Source of the DNA: DASUPK01 sp963763955
Lineage (GTDB): Bacteria > Actinomycetota > Thermoleophilia > Solirubrobacterales > 70-9
Direction: 5' to 3'
NCBI GenBank assembly: GCA_963763955.1
Contig: CAVXQP010000009.1
Span: 124,001-188,000, forward strand
DNA: 64,000 nucleotides
The position numbers and the translations under genes were made by a program. Under the pieces are notes generated by a model. It saw only the letters and a program-made list of their open reading frames with translations, did not search any database and was not told the origin of the DNA. Below are positions 24,810-33,563 of the stretch, one piece after another (position 1 is the stretch's first letter; each line of letters opens with the position of its first letter).

Positions 24810-24823
24810 GTGCAGATCTGCAC
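24810..24823. promoter_or_regulatory. Perfect 14-bp palindrome, possible operator
   Basis: GTGCAGATCTGCAC is a perfect inverted repeat between the divergent PucR-type operon and the aldehyde dehydrogenase gene. A PucR-type regulator could bind here, but this is positional inference. Confidence 0.35.
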
Positions 24824-24907
24824 AAGGGCCGGCGCCCTGGACCCGATCCTGGCCAGGTAGCCAGTCCGCGCTAGAGTCCGCCGACAGCCGGTCTACGAGG
24901 AGAGAGC

Positions 24908-26452
24908 ATGGCCATCGACACCGTCACCGAGAGTGCAAGGGACTCGCGCGAGAGCTTCGAGGTCACGAACCCCGCCGACGGATCAGCGATCGCCAGTGTC
25001 CCCCTTGACGGACCCGCCGAGGTCGCCGCAACCGTCGCCCGGGTTCGCGCCAACCAGCCCGCCTGGGAGGAGCTCGGCATCAAGGGCCGTGCCCAGTGGC
25101 TCTACAAGCTCCGCGACTGGATCCTCGACCACCAGGACGAGATCGCCGACACGATGCAGCGGGAGACGGGCAAGGTCCGGGGCGAGGCCGCGGGCGAGGC
25201 CGTCTACCTGCTGGACCTGATCAACTTCTACGGCAAGAAGGCCGGCAAGTACATCGGCGACGAGAGGATCCCCGCGCACTCACCGCTGATGAAGACCAGG
25301 AAGCTCAAGGTCCAGTACCGGCCCTATCCGGTCGTCGGCGTGATCAGCCCCTGGAACTTCCCGCTGATCCTCTCGCTAGGCGATGCGATCCCCGCGCTGA
25401 TCGCGGGCGCCGCTGTCGTCATCAAGCCCTCCGAGATAACGCCCCTGGGCCTGACCGAGATCGTCGAGGCCTGGAAGAGCGAGATCGGCGGTCCCGATGT
25501 CTTCGACGTCGTCAATGGCATGGGCGAGACGGGCTCGGCGCTGGTGGACGAGGTCGATTTCGTCCAGTTCACGGGCTCCGACCGAACGGCCAAGAAGGTG
25601 CTCGCACAAGCGGCTGAGACCCTGACCCCGGTCAGCGCGGAGCTCGGCGGCAAGGACCCGATGATCGTCCTGCGCAGCGCCAACGTCGAGCGGGCGGCCA
25701 ACGCCGCGACCTGGGGAGCCTTCGCCAACGTCGGTCAGGTCTGCATCTCGATCGAGCGCCTCTACGTGGAGGAGCCGGTCTACGACGAGTTCGTGGCGAG
25801 GTTCACCGAGGAGGTCCGCAAGCTCAAGCAGGGGATGGACGGCCGCGAGCACGGCCAGGACCTGGGCGCGATGAGCTTTCCGCCCCAGACGAAGATCGTC
25901 GAGGATCACGTCGAGGACGCCAAGCGCGCCGGAGCGACCATCCTCACCGGAGGGGAGCGCCTCGAGGGCGAGGGCGACTGGTATCCGCCGACGATCCTCA
26001 CGGACGTCGACCACTCGATGAAGATCATGCGCGACGAGTCCTTCGGTCCCGTGGTCGGGATCATGAAGGTGCGCGACGCCGGCGAGGCAGTGCGGCTGGC
26101 CAACGACAGCCGCTACGGGCTCGCCGCCTCGGTCTTCGGCAGCAAGCGTGAGGCGGAGGCGGTGGCGCGCCGGCTCGAGGTCGGCACCGCGAACATCAAC
26201 GACGTCCTGGTCGGCTTCCTGGCGTCGGATGTGCCGATGGGCGGCTGGAAGGACTCGGGGATCGGCTTCCGCCACGGCGAGTACGGGATCAAGAAGTTCG
26301 TCCGTCCCGAGTCACTCGTGATCGCCCGCTTCGGCGGCAAGCGCGAGCCCCTCTACTTCCCCTACACGCTCAAGCGGCGCGAGGGCTTGCGGAAGCTCAC
26401 CGACTTCTTCAACGCGCGCGACTGGCGCCGCCGGCTCGGCCGCCGGCGCTAG
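24908..26452 (+). CDS. NAD(P)+-dependent aldehyde dehydrogenase
   Basis: A 514-residue enzyme oxidising an aldehyde to its acid. Visible are SPWNFPL (cofactor-side Asn, near 147), the general base Glu245 in SAELGGKDP, and catalytic Cys279 in GQVCISIERL. The substitution pattern (VCISIERLYVEE) and length resemble the succinate-semialdehyde / coniferyl-aldehyde-like branch, but substrate cannot be read from the sequence. ATG 24908 has GAGGAGAG upstream. The C-terminus is unusually basic (RRRLGRRR). It is divergent from the PucR-type regulator and its 3' end overlaps the next gene by four bases. Confidence 0.92.
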   Translation: MAIDTVTESARDSRESFEVTNPADGSAIASVPLDGPAEVAATVARVRANQPAWEELGIKGRAQWLYKLRDWILDHQDEIADTMQRETGKVRGEAAGEAVYLLDLINFYGKKAGKYIGDERIPAHSPLMKTRKLKVQYRPYPVVGVISPWNFPLILSLGDAIPALIAGAAVVIKPSEITPLGLTEIVEAWKSEIGGPDVFDVVNGMGETGSALVDEVDFVQFTGSDRTAKKVLAQAAETLTPVSAELGGKDPMIVLRSANVERAANAATWGAFANVGQVCISIERLYVEEPVYDEFVARFTEEVRKLKQGMDGREHGQDLGAMSFPPQTKIVEDHVEDAKRAGATILTGGERLEGEGDWYPPTILTDVDHSMKIMRDESFGPVVGIMKVRDAGEAVRLANDSRYGLAASVFGSKREAEAVARRLEVGTANINDVLVGFLASDVPMGGWKDSGIGFRHGEYGIKKFVRPESLVIARFGGKREPLYFPYTLKRREGLRKLTDFFNARDWRRRLGRRR

Positions 26453-26760
26453 CGGGCCGCGGTCAGCTCGCCGTCGAGGCGGCGGGCCTCCTGCTCGAAC
26501 CACTCGGAGACCAGTCGCAGCCAGGCGACCTCGGAGCGGGTCCTGATCCGGACGTAGTCGGCGTGCCGATCGCCTGCGACCCTGATTGCATCCGCCACCG
26601 AGAGCTCGCGGTCGTCGACGGCGTCGTCGCCGAGCAGCATCCAGTCGGCGCGGCCGCCCGGTCCCTCATCCTCGAGGGCGAGCCTCGACCCATCACTCAT
26701 CAGGAGGGCCTTCGGCTCCCGGCCCCCGACCTGCACACCCTGCACTCCGTTGGCTTCCAT
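26449..26760 (-). CDS. Hypothetical 103-residue protein
   Basis: A small, acidic, probably soluble protein with two regions: a beta-rich start (PKALLMSDGSRLALEDEGP) and a helical C-terminus (SEVAWLRLVSEWFEQEARRLDGEL). ATG 26760 has GGAAGGGGA upstream, supporting real translation. It converges on the aldehyde dehydrogenase gene with a four-base overlap. No family was recognised. Confidence 0.6.
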   Translation of the reverse strand: MEANGVQGVQVGGREPKALLMSDGSRLALEDEGPGGRADWMLLGDDAVDDRELSVADAIRVAGDRHADYVRIRTRSEVAWLRLVSEWFEQEARRLDGELTAAR

Positions 26761-26846
26761 GTCGTCCCCTTCCGGTCGTTCGCTGGAGAGGGCAGTATGC
26801 GAGCGACCGCTAACACGGCGCTAAAGAGTCGTTAACAGGATGCGAA

Positions 26847-26874
26847 AGCCCCGCTGCTTGCGCGAAACAGGGCT
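26847..26874 (-). terminator. Putative terminator of metE
   Basis: On the minus strand, immediately at the metE stop, AGCCCTG and CAGCGGGGCT can form a stem with a short purine-rich loop, followed by a brief TTTC. The U-run is weak, so this is tentative. Confidence 0.35.
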
Positions 26875-29243
26875 CAGGACGCCGGGACGAGGTCTTCGCG
26901 CAGCTGCTTCGCGGCCTGGACCATGTTCCGCAGGCTGGGGTCGACCTCCGCCCAGGTGCGGGTCTTGAGGCCGCAGTCCGGGTTGACCCAGATCTGCTCC
27001 GGGCGCAACACCCGGGCCGCCTCGTGGAGCAGCTCGACCATCTCCTCGACGGTCGGGATGCGCGGGGAGTGGATGTCGTAGACGCCCGGCCCGATGTCGT
27101 TGCGGTAGCCGGTCTTCTCCCAGTCGTGGAGCAGCTCCATCCGCGAGCGCGCCGCCTCGATCAGGTTGACGTCGGCGTCCATCGCCTGGATGTGCTCCAG
27201 GATGTCGCCGAAGTCCGAGTAACACATATGCGTCTGGATCTGGGTCTCGTCCTTGACGACCGCGGTCGAAAGACGGAAGCAGTGGACCGCCCAGGTCAGG
27301 TACTCGTCCCAGCGATCTTTCCGCAGGGGCAGACCCTCGCGAATCGCGGGCTCGTCGACCTGGATGATCTGGACGCCGGCCTTCTCCAGGTCCTCGACCT
27401 CGTCGCGAATCGCCAGAGCCAGCTGCTTGCAGGTGTCCCCGAGCGGTTGGTCGTCGCGGACGAAGGACCACTCGAGCATCGTCACCGGCCCGGTGAGCAT
27501 TCCCTTGACCGGCTTCTCGGTGAGCGACTGGGCGTAGGTGATCCAGTCGACGGTCATGGTCGACGGCCGCAGCACGTCGCCGAAGATGATCGGCGGGCGA
27601 ACGTAGCGCGAGCCGTAGGACTGCACCCAGGCGCTCTCGGTGAAGACGTAGCCCTCCATCTGCTCCCCGAAGTACTGGACCATGTCGTTCCGCTCCGGCT
27701 CGCCGTGCACGAGCACGTCGAGGCCGACGTCCTCCTGAAACCGGATCACCTTCTCGATCTCAGCCTGCATCGCCTCCTTGTAGGTGAGCCAGTCGATCTC
27801 GCCCTTCTTCAGCTTCATCCGGGTCTGGCGGATCTCGTCGGTCTGGGGATAGGAGCCGATCGTGGTCGACGGGAAGAGCTCGGGAATGTCGATCTGGGCG
27901 CGCTGAGCCTGCTTGCGCTGCTCGGACGGACTGGTGCGCCGGTCGTGCTCCTCGTCGAGTGACTCGATCCGGGCACGAACCTCGATGTTGCTCGTTCGGG
28001 CGGACTCGCGCCGGAAGTCCCGTGCGCGATCGTTGGCCTCAAGCTCGTCGGCGATGGCGCCACGCCCCTCGGCCACTCCCTTCGCAAGGGTCGCGACCTC
28101 GCCCACCTTCTGCACGGCGAACGCCATCCACGAGCGCATCTCGTCATCGAGATCCGCATCCACCCCAGCCGGCTCGGCGTCCAGGTCTATCGGCACGTGG
28201 AGCAACGAGCAGCTGGTCGAGACGACGAGCTGCTGGGTCCGGTCGCGCATCCCCTCGAGCGCGTCCAGGGAATGCTCGAGATGGTTGATCCAGACATTTC
28301 GGCCGTCCACGATCCCGGCGAAGAGCCACTTCTCGCCGAGGTCGTCGTTGGCGATGAATTCGGCGTTGTGACGGCCCCCGTGCACGTGGACGTCCGGCGA
28401 GAGCGGGTCCCCGTGGACGAAACCCGTGAAGTCGAGCCCGATGCCGTCGATCGGCGCCTCGCGGAGCACCTCGTAGGCGTCGCCGACGTGATCGAAGTAC
28501 GTCTTGACCAGGATCCGCGGCCGCTCGTGGACCTTGCCGAGCTCCTCGTACGCGAGACGGAGCGCATCGAGCTCCTTCTCGGAGCGGTCCTCAACGAAGC
28601 AGGGCTCGTCGAGCTGCACCCAGGTGGCGCCCTGCTCGGCGAGCTTCTCGATCACCTCGCCGTAGACCTCGACCAGGGGCTCGATCAAATCGACTGCGTC
28701 GAATCGCTCCGAGACACCCTCGGCGGGCTTCGAGAGCAGTAGGAAGCTCAACGGGCCGATCAGGACCGGGATCGTGTCGATCCCGAGCTCCTCCATCGCC
28801 TCGGCGTGCTCGTCGAAGGGCTTCGAGCTGGAGAGCCAGAACTCGGTTTCGGGGCCGAGCTCGGGGACGAGGTAGTGGTAGTTCGTGTCGAACCACTTGG
28901 TCATCTCCATCGCGGTCACGTCGAGCTCGTCGGTCTGACGGCCGCGGGCCATCGCGAAGTACGTGTCGAGGTCGACCTGGCCGCCGTCCCAGCCGTAGCG
29001 CTCGGGAACCGCGCCGACCAGGGCGATCGTGTCGAGCACCTGGTCGTAATACGAGAAGTCGTTGGAGGGGATCAGATCGATTCCCTGATCCTGCATCAGC
29101 TTCCAGTTCTCGACCCGGATCGCTTTCGCGGTGGCGCCGAGCTCATCGGCCGAGGTCTGGCCGCGCCAGTAGCCCTCCGTCGCGAACTTGAGGTCGCGGT
29201 TGCGGCCGATGCGTGGGAAGCCGGAGATGTTGGAAAGCGCCAT
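26874..29243 (-). CDS. metE: Cobalamin-independent methionine synthase
   Basis: A 789-residue 5-methyltetrahydropteroyltriglutamate-homocysteine methyltransferase, full length with both barrels. The N-terminal half opens SNISGFPRIGRNRDLKFATE. The C-terminal barrel has SYPQTDEIRQTR, VLVHGEPERNDMVQYF, and zinc ligands in HMCYSDFGDI (His, Cys) and in PDCGLKTR (Cys). It catalyses the last step of methionine synthesis. ATG 29243 is preferred over a TTG nine bases upstream. No B12 or SAM riboswitch fits in the 45 bases before it. A TAGCCT hexamer eight bases before the ATG suggests its own promoter. Confidence 0.97.
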   Translation of the reverse strand: MALSNISGFPRIGRNRDLKFATEGYWRGQTSADELGATAKAIRVENWKLMQDQGIDLIPSNDFSYYDQVLDTIALVGAVPERYGWDGGQVDLDTYFAMARGRQTDELDVTAMEMTKWFDTNYHYLVPELGPETEFWLSSSKPFDEHAEAMEELGIDTIPVLIGPLSFLLLSKPAEGVSERFDAVDLIEPLVEVYGEVIEKLAEQGATWVQLDEPCFVEDRSEKELDALRLAYEELGKVHERPRILVKTYFDHVGDAYEVLREAPIDGIGLDFTGFVHGDPLSPDVHVHGGRHNAEFIANDDLGEKWLFAGIVDGRNVWINHLEHSLDALEGMRDRTQQLVVSTSCSLLHVPIDLDAEPAGVDADLDDEMRSWMAFAVQKVGEVATLAKGVAEGRGAIADELEANDRARDFRRESARTSNIEVRARIESLDEEHDRRTSPSEQRKQAQRAQIDIPELFPSTTIGSYPQTDEIRQTRMKLKKGEIDWLTYKEAMQAEIEKVIRFQEDVGLDVLVHGEPERNDMVQYFGEQMEGYVFTESAWVQSYGSRYVRPPIIFGDVLRPSTMTVDWITYAQSLTEKPVKGMLTGPVTMLEWSFVRDDQPLGDTCKQLALAIRDEVEDLEKAGVQIIQVDEPAIREGLPLRKDRWDEYLTWAVHCFRLSTAVVKDETQIQTHMCYSDFGDILEHIQAMDADVNLIEAARSRMELLHDWEKTGYRNDIGPGVYDIHSPRIPTVEEMVELLHEAARVLRPEQIWVNPDCGLKTRTWAEVDPSLRNMVQAAKQLREDLVPAS

Positions 29244-29288
29244 TGCGGCCAAGGCTAACGAAAGCCGGGAAGGGGCTGCGCGACCGCC

Positions 29289-31619
29289 CTAGGCGGAGAT
29301 TCGCTCGGCTTCTCGCCCCCGCGAGCGCGAGCGGGGGCGCTCCGGCAGACGAACCGGGGCGGCAGCCATGGCCCGCAGGCGCATGTCGGACCAGGTGACG
29401 CCCTCGCGGACCAGGGCCGGGACGCCGAGCGTGACCGCGGTGGCGATCTCCACCGCCTGCAGGATCACTCCGTAGGCGAGCGCGTCGGCGGCGTTGACGC
29501 CGAAGCCCTGGTGCAGCACGCTGATGATGGCGAGCTGGAAGATCCCGATGTTGGAGGGCGTGGCCGGCACGACCGCCGTCACATTGACGGCGAAGAGGCA
29601 GGCCGCCGCGGCACCGATCGCAACCTGATGGTCGAGGCCGAGTGCCGCGAACAGCGCCCAGCACGCGAGGAGCTGCAGGAACCAGGCGAGGAGCTGCGCG
29701 CCAGCGGCGTATGAGCCCTTGCGCGGATCGCGGAAGACGGTCAGGCCCCTGCGCGCTTGCTGCAGGGCCCCGCGGACGGCCTTGATCCCGCGCGCGATCC
29801 GGCCCTCGCCGTTCACCTTCACGATCGACGGCATCATCAGGACCGCCAGCAGGATGAGCAGCGGCGCGGTCGAGACCAGGAAGAGCTTCTGGGTGCTCGC
29901 CTGGAAGAGGTCGGTGGTCGAGACGATGATCCCGCCCAGCAGGGCCAGCGCGAGGATGTTGAGCGCCGTCTGCGAGACCAGCGTCCCGATCAGGACCGGG
30001 AAGGTCTCGCGCATCCGGCCGATGTGACGGGAGAGGACCCCCGCCCTGGCGGGCTCGCCGAGGCGCGCAGGCAAGGTCGCCGACATCAAGACGCCGATCA
30101 TCGTCGCCGACGTCACGTCGCGGCGGCGCACGTGATAGCGGGGCAACGCGGCCCTGGTGATCGCGATCCAGGAGGCGGCGCGGGCGAACATTGCGGCCAC
30201 CATCAGGGCGCAGGCGATCAACACCCACTTGAGGTCCGAGTCGATGATGTTTGACGCCACCTGATCGACGCCGATGCGCCGGGCCGCGAGGGCGGTCAGG
30301 CCGAGTCCGAGGATGCTCGCGACGGCCACTCCGGCCTTCCTGGCGACCCGCCGGCCGCGGCCGGGGGCGTCATGCAGGGTCGGCTCCAGCGAAGGCAGGC
30401 GCTTGGCGGGTTCCCTCGGGCCGCCGTCGATCCGGATAAGGCCGGTTCGCCGAGCGAATTCCTCAGGCGGCCAGATCGGGGCGGGCGCGGGCTCGATCGC
30501 GCGCTCGTAGACCTCGGTGACCTGCTCGGCAATCCGGGGCCAGGCATAGCGCTGGGCGCTGCGGCGCCCCGCCTCGCCCATCGCCGCAATCCGCTTGGGC
30601 TCGTGCGCGAGCAGCTGCAGCTCCTCGCCGAGCGCCTGCGGGTCGGCGGGTGGGACCAGGACGCCATCGACGCCGTTGGTGACGACGTCGCTGTATCCGG
30701 CGATCGCCGACGCGACCACGCCGGTGCCGGCGGCCATCGCCTCGATCAGGACCATGCCGAAGCTCTCGCCGGCGAGAGACGGCGCGCAGAGCAGATCGGC
30801 CTCTGCGAGCTGGCGCCAGAGGATCGAGTCCGAGACCTTGCCGAGCACGTCGATGTGCTTCATCAGGTCCGGGTCGCTGACGCGGCGGGATATCTCCTCG
30901 GGGTCGGCCCCGACCACGGTCAGGCGGGCGGGAACATGCTCGACCAGCGCCTGGAAAGCGGCGAGCAGGACCGGCAGCCCCTTGCGCTCCTCCGCGCGGC
31001 CGACGAAGAGCAGCCGCAGCTCGTCGCTCGGCGGCTTCGGGCCCAGCGGAGCGGCCTCGATGTCGACGCCGTTCGGGACGATCGTGTACTCGCCGCCGAA
31101 CCAGCGGCGCCCCGTCCAGGCCGCGGCCTCGGAGACGGCGATCCGCGCAGAGAGTTGGTTCAGCCGCCGGCGAGCGCCGAGCAGAGTCGCGGTGTGGTTC
31201 GGGAAGGCCTTGGTGGAGTAGGCGTGGAATGTCCCGACGACCGGCGCCTCGCGGGAGGTCATTGCGTCCCAGCCGATGAGCGGCACGAGGGGCTCGTGCA
31301 CGTGGACGACGTCGTAGTTTCCGGCGCGAAGCTCGCGACGCAGAGCGATGGGGCCCTCCGGGAAGGATGAGAGATTCGAGACGGCGCCGTTCGCCCCGAT
31401 CCCCAGGGTCCGCCCCAGCGGAACGAGGTAGTCGGGAGCCTCCCTGAGCTCGGGGTGGGAGCGGTGCAGGCGTCGGCTGATTGCGTCTGGCGGGTCCCAG
31501 GGAGCGAGCACGCGGACGTGGTCTCCTCTGGCGATGAACTGCTCCGCAAGCGCCTCGACGTGCCTGTTGACCCCTCCCTGGTAGGTCCAGGAATAGGGGG
31601 AGACAAGCGCTATGCGCAT
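29289..31619 (-). CDS. Glycosyltransferase family 4 fused to a UPF0104 flippase-like membrane domain
   Basis: A 776-residue fusion. Residues 1 to about 390 are a GT-B, GT4 glycosyltransferase like mycobacterial PimA/PimB: MRIALVSPYSWTYQGGVNRH, HVHEPL, FVGRAEERKGL and the donor-site ESFGMVLIEAMAAG. After a Pro-rich linker, about 450-760 form a six- to eight-helix domain of the LPG-synthase TM/UPF0104 family (LMSATLPARLGEPARAGVL; VVPATPSNIGIFQLAI). This suggests glycosylation of a lipid carrier coupled to its movement across the membrane. Start 31619 is six bases after TACCCT; readings upstream look non-coding. Confidence 0.9.
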   Translation of the reverse strand: MRIALVSPYSWTYQGGVNRHVEALAEQFIARGDHVRVLAPWDPPDAISRRLHRSHPELREAPDYLVPLGRTLGIGANGAVSNLSSFPEGPIALRRELRAGNYDVVHVHEPLVPLIGWDAMTSREAPVVGTFHAYSTKAFPNHTATLLGARRRLNQLSARIAVSEAAAWTGRRWFGGEYTIVPNGVDIEAAPLGPKPPSDELRLLFVGRAEERKGLPVLLAAFQALVEHVPARLTVVGADPEEISRRVSDPDLMKHIDVLGKVSDSILWRQLAEADLLCAPSLAGESFGMVLIEAMAAGTGVVASAIAGYSDVVTNGVDGVLVPPADPQALGEELQLLAHEPKRIAAMGEAGRRSAQRYAWPRIAEQVTEVYERAIEPAPAPIWPPEEFARRTGLIRIDGGPREPAKRLPSLEPTLHDAPGRGRRVARKAGVAVASILGLGLTALAARRIGVDQVASNIIDSDLKWVLIACALMVAAMFARAASWIAITRAALPRYHVRRRDVTSATMIGVLMSATLPARLGEPARAGVLSRHIGRMRETFPVLIGTLVSQTALNILALALLGGIIVSTTDLFQASTQKLFLVSTAPLLILLAVLMMPSIVKVNGEGRIARGIKAVRGALQQARRGLTVFRDPRKGSYAAGAQLLAWFLQLLACWALFAALGLDHQVAIGAAAACLFAVNVTAVVPATPSNIGIFQLAIISVLHQGFGVNAADALAYGVILQAVEIATAVTLGVPALVREGVTWSDMRLRAMAAAPVRLPERPRSRSRGREAERISA

Positions 31620-31625
31620 AGGGCC

Positions 31626-31631
31626 AGGGTA
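31626..31631 (-). promoter_or_regulatory. Putative -10 element for a leaderless mRNA
   Basis: TACCCT on the minus strand, exactly six bases before the ATG of the glycosyltransferase fusion gene; no Shine-Dalgarno is present. Confidence 0.4.
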
Positions 31632-31654
31632 CCGGTCCTCGAGGCCGAGCTTTC

Positions 31655-31667
31655 GTGATTTGATCAC
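31655..31667. promoter_or_regulatory. Short palindrome upstream of the glycosyltransferase gene
   Basis: GTGAT and ATCAC flank three bases (TTG), about 24 bases upstream of the putative -10 element. It resembles CRP/FNR-type half-sites in part. Position suits an operator or activator site; the repeat is short, so chance is possible. Confidence 0.25.
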
Positions 31668-31711
31668 AGCAAGGTCACTTACCCGCACGGGGTGCCGGGA
31701 TTACGCGGGTT

Positions 31712-33550
31712 CTACGGGTCATTCATGGGCGTCTGTGCCCAGGCGAATGCCAGGGCGGCGCCCAGGGCGAGCGCGCCGAGCGTCAGGAAGGTGGCGCCGG
31801 AGTCGTTCACGAGGACGCCTGCAGCCACGGCGGCGCAGGCGCCGATCAGGCCCGACCGCACCGCCGGCACGGGCCGCAGCCGGGCGTCGATTCGCCGCAA
31901 CCGCGTCGCGGCCACGGCAATGCCCACTATCACGATCCAGAAGAGGGGGTTCCCAGCCGCCTGGGCGAAGTCGTGCGCGGACAGCTCGAGGCGGCGTTGA
32001 GCGACATCGGCGAGGTCGCCGGCTCCCCCCGCGTCGAGCACCGAACGGGTCAGATGAGAGTTGCCACCGGAAACCAAATCAATGAACGCCAGGAGAGCGA
32101 GAACACTGAGGGGAGCCGCAATGACCAGGGCCAGGGCGAGAGCTCGCCGCCTTCTGGTGCCTATACCACCAGAAGTCGGCAAGGTCGCGACCGCAACCGC
32201 GGCCCCGACCGGGAGCACGATCGCCGCTCCAACGTCGGCGCCAAAGCGGCCCGCGGCGAAGACCAGGGCTGCCAGGCCGGCGGCGACCAAGTAGCCGGCG
32301 ATGGCGACCGGTCTCGTCACCGGACTTCTTTCCCCGGCCGCACTCAGTCCTGCCGCGACGCCGACGGGGACCATCACCGCGATCAGCGCCTCGAGCTCGT
32401 TGCCGATCCCAAAGAAGCGGACGCCGAAGACCGGGTTCGGGCCGAGCAGGGACAGCTTCGTCAGCGGCGAGCCGGCGATGACGTCGATCGCGTATGCGAC
32501 CACGGTGATCGCGCAGGCGACCGCCAGCGCCCACCAGCCTCGGACCAGCAGGAGCGTGAGGACTGCGAGGGCCCCCGCCCCGAAGCCCACCAGCAGGCCC
32601 TCCACCAGTGCGCTCGGCTCGATCGCCGCACCGGCGAGCAGCATCAAAGGCATGAACGCGAACGCCAGCGCGAGCCAAGCCTGCGCCGCCCGGCGCGCCG
32701 ACCGGGCAATGAGAGCGACGAGAGCAGTGACCACGATCCAGGCGAGCAAGCTCGCGATCACGACCGGGGCGCGGCGAGTCGGGATAGCGGCCATGCGCTC
32801 CGCCAGGTCCTCCACCGCTCCGGGGTCGACCTCCCCCTCCGATCGGATCGGCTGACCGTCCATCTGGCTCGGCACGGGCACCCCGAGCCACCGAAGGATC
32901 GTGGGCGCGATGTCCGTCGAGAGGACGTAACCGTCGCTGCGGGTCGAATCCGAGGTGAGGTCGCCGCCAAATCCCCGCCCGGCGATCCCGATAGGGAGCG
33001 CGCGGTCGCTCCTCGGCGGTGGCGAAGCGAAGGCGATGATCAGACCGTCGCCTGCCAGGCCCGTCACGAGCTTCCCGGTGACGCCGACCCCCGCGGAGAT
33101 CACGGTCACCGTGCCCCCGTCCGCGCCTACGACGCCGTCGCGCCGGGCCGCCAGGAGTGCCGCGGGCCCCGCCGTGGGGACAGCCGCGGACCGGATCCCG
33201 CGCGCAACCAGGCTCGAGGCGAGCAGCCCCGGGACGATCTCCGCCGGTGCGCCGTCGGCCCTTTGAACGATCTGCTCCCAGTTGGGAACGCGAGCCCCGA
33301 TGCTGCGAACCGGCGGCAGGGACCGGTCGTAGAGCGCATCGTCGACCCGGTTTCCCTGGGCGATGTCCAGATAGGTCTGCTCGGCGGGGACCGGCCCGAT
33401 TCCTGCGCTCATCACACCCGGCGAGAGCCCTGCCCTGGTCAGCTCGCCCACGGTCGTGCCCTGCGGCAGCGCGACCAAGGTGACGCTCCGCCCCAACGCG
33501 GGCGTCGCCCACAAGCAGGCGAACACCCCGGCCGCCAGAGCGGTGGCCAT
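31712..33550 (-). CDS. Polytopic membrane protein with phosphatase-like extracellular domain
   Basis: A 612-residue protein. After a signal-like N-terminus (MATALAAGVFACLWATPALG), residues about 25-290 form an extracellular domain whose end, YVLSTDIAPTILRWLGVPVP then MDGQPI, resembles the C-terminal part of alkaline-phosphatase/sulfatase-fold enzymes. The metal-binding Asp/Thr motifs at the beginning are not visible. About ten hydrophobic helices fill the rest (about 305-605). It lies upstream of the GT4-flippase fusion on the same strand, suggesting a joint envelope-polymer role. Its ATG lies 13 bases from the divergent hemQ start. Confidence 0.72.
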   Translation of the reverse strand: MATALAAGVFACLWATPALGRSVTLVALPQGTTVGELTRAGLSPGVMSAGIGPVPAEQTYLDIAQGNRVDDALYDRSLPPVRSIGARVPNWEQIVQRADGAPAEIVPGLLASSLVARGIRSAAVPTAGPAALLAARRDGVVGADGGTVTVISAGVGVTGKLVTGLAGDGLIIAFASPPPRSDRALPIGIAGRGFGGDLTSDSTRSDGYVLSTDIAPTILRWLGVPVPSQMDGQPIRSEGEVDPGAVEDLAERMAAIPTRRAPVVIASLLAWIVVTALVALIARSARRAAQAWLALAFAFMPLMLLAGAAIEPSALVEGLLVGFGAGALAVLTLLLVRGWWALAVACAITVVAYAIDVIAGSPLTKLSLLGPNPVFGVRFFGIGNELEALIAVMVPVGVAAGLSAAGERSPVTRPVAIAGYLVAAGLAALVFAAGRFGADVGAAIVLPVGAAVAVATLPTSGGIGTRRRRALALALVIAAPLSVLALLAFIDLVSGGNSHLTRSVLDAGGAGDLADVAQRRLELSAHDFAQAAGNPLFWIVIVGIAVAATRLRRIDARLRPVPAVRSGLIGACAAVAAGVLVNDSGATFLTLGALALGAALAFAWAQTPMNDP

Positions 33551-33563
33551 TACCCTTCGTCTC

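Noticed and set aside
29244..29288. Possible riboswitch in front of metE
   Set aside because: Only 45 bases separate it from the upstream gene, too short for a cobalamin or SAM riboswitch.
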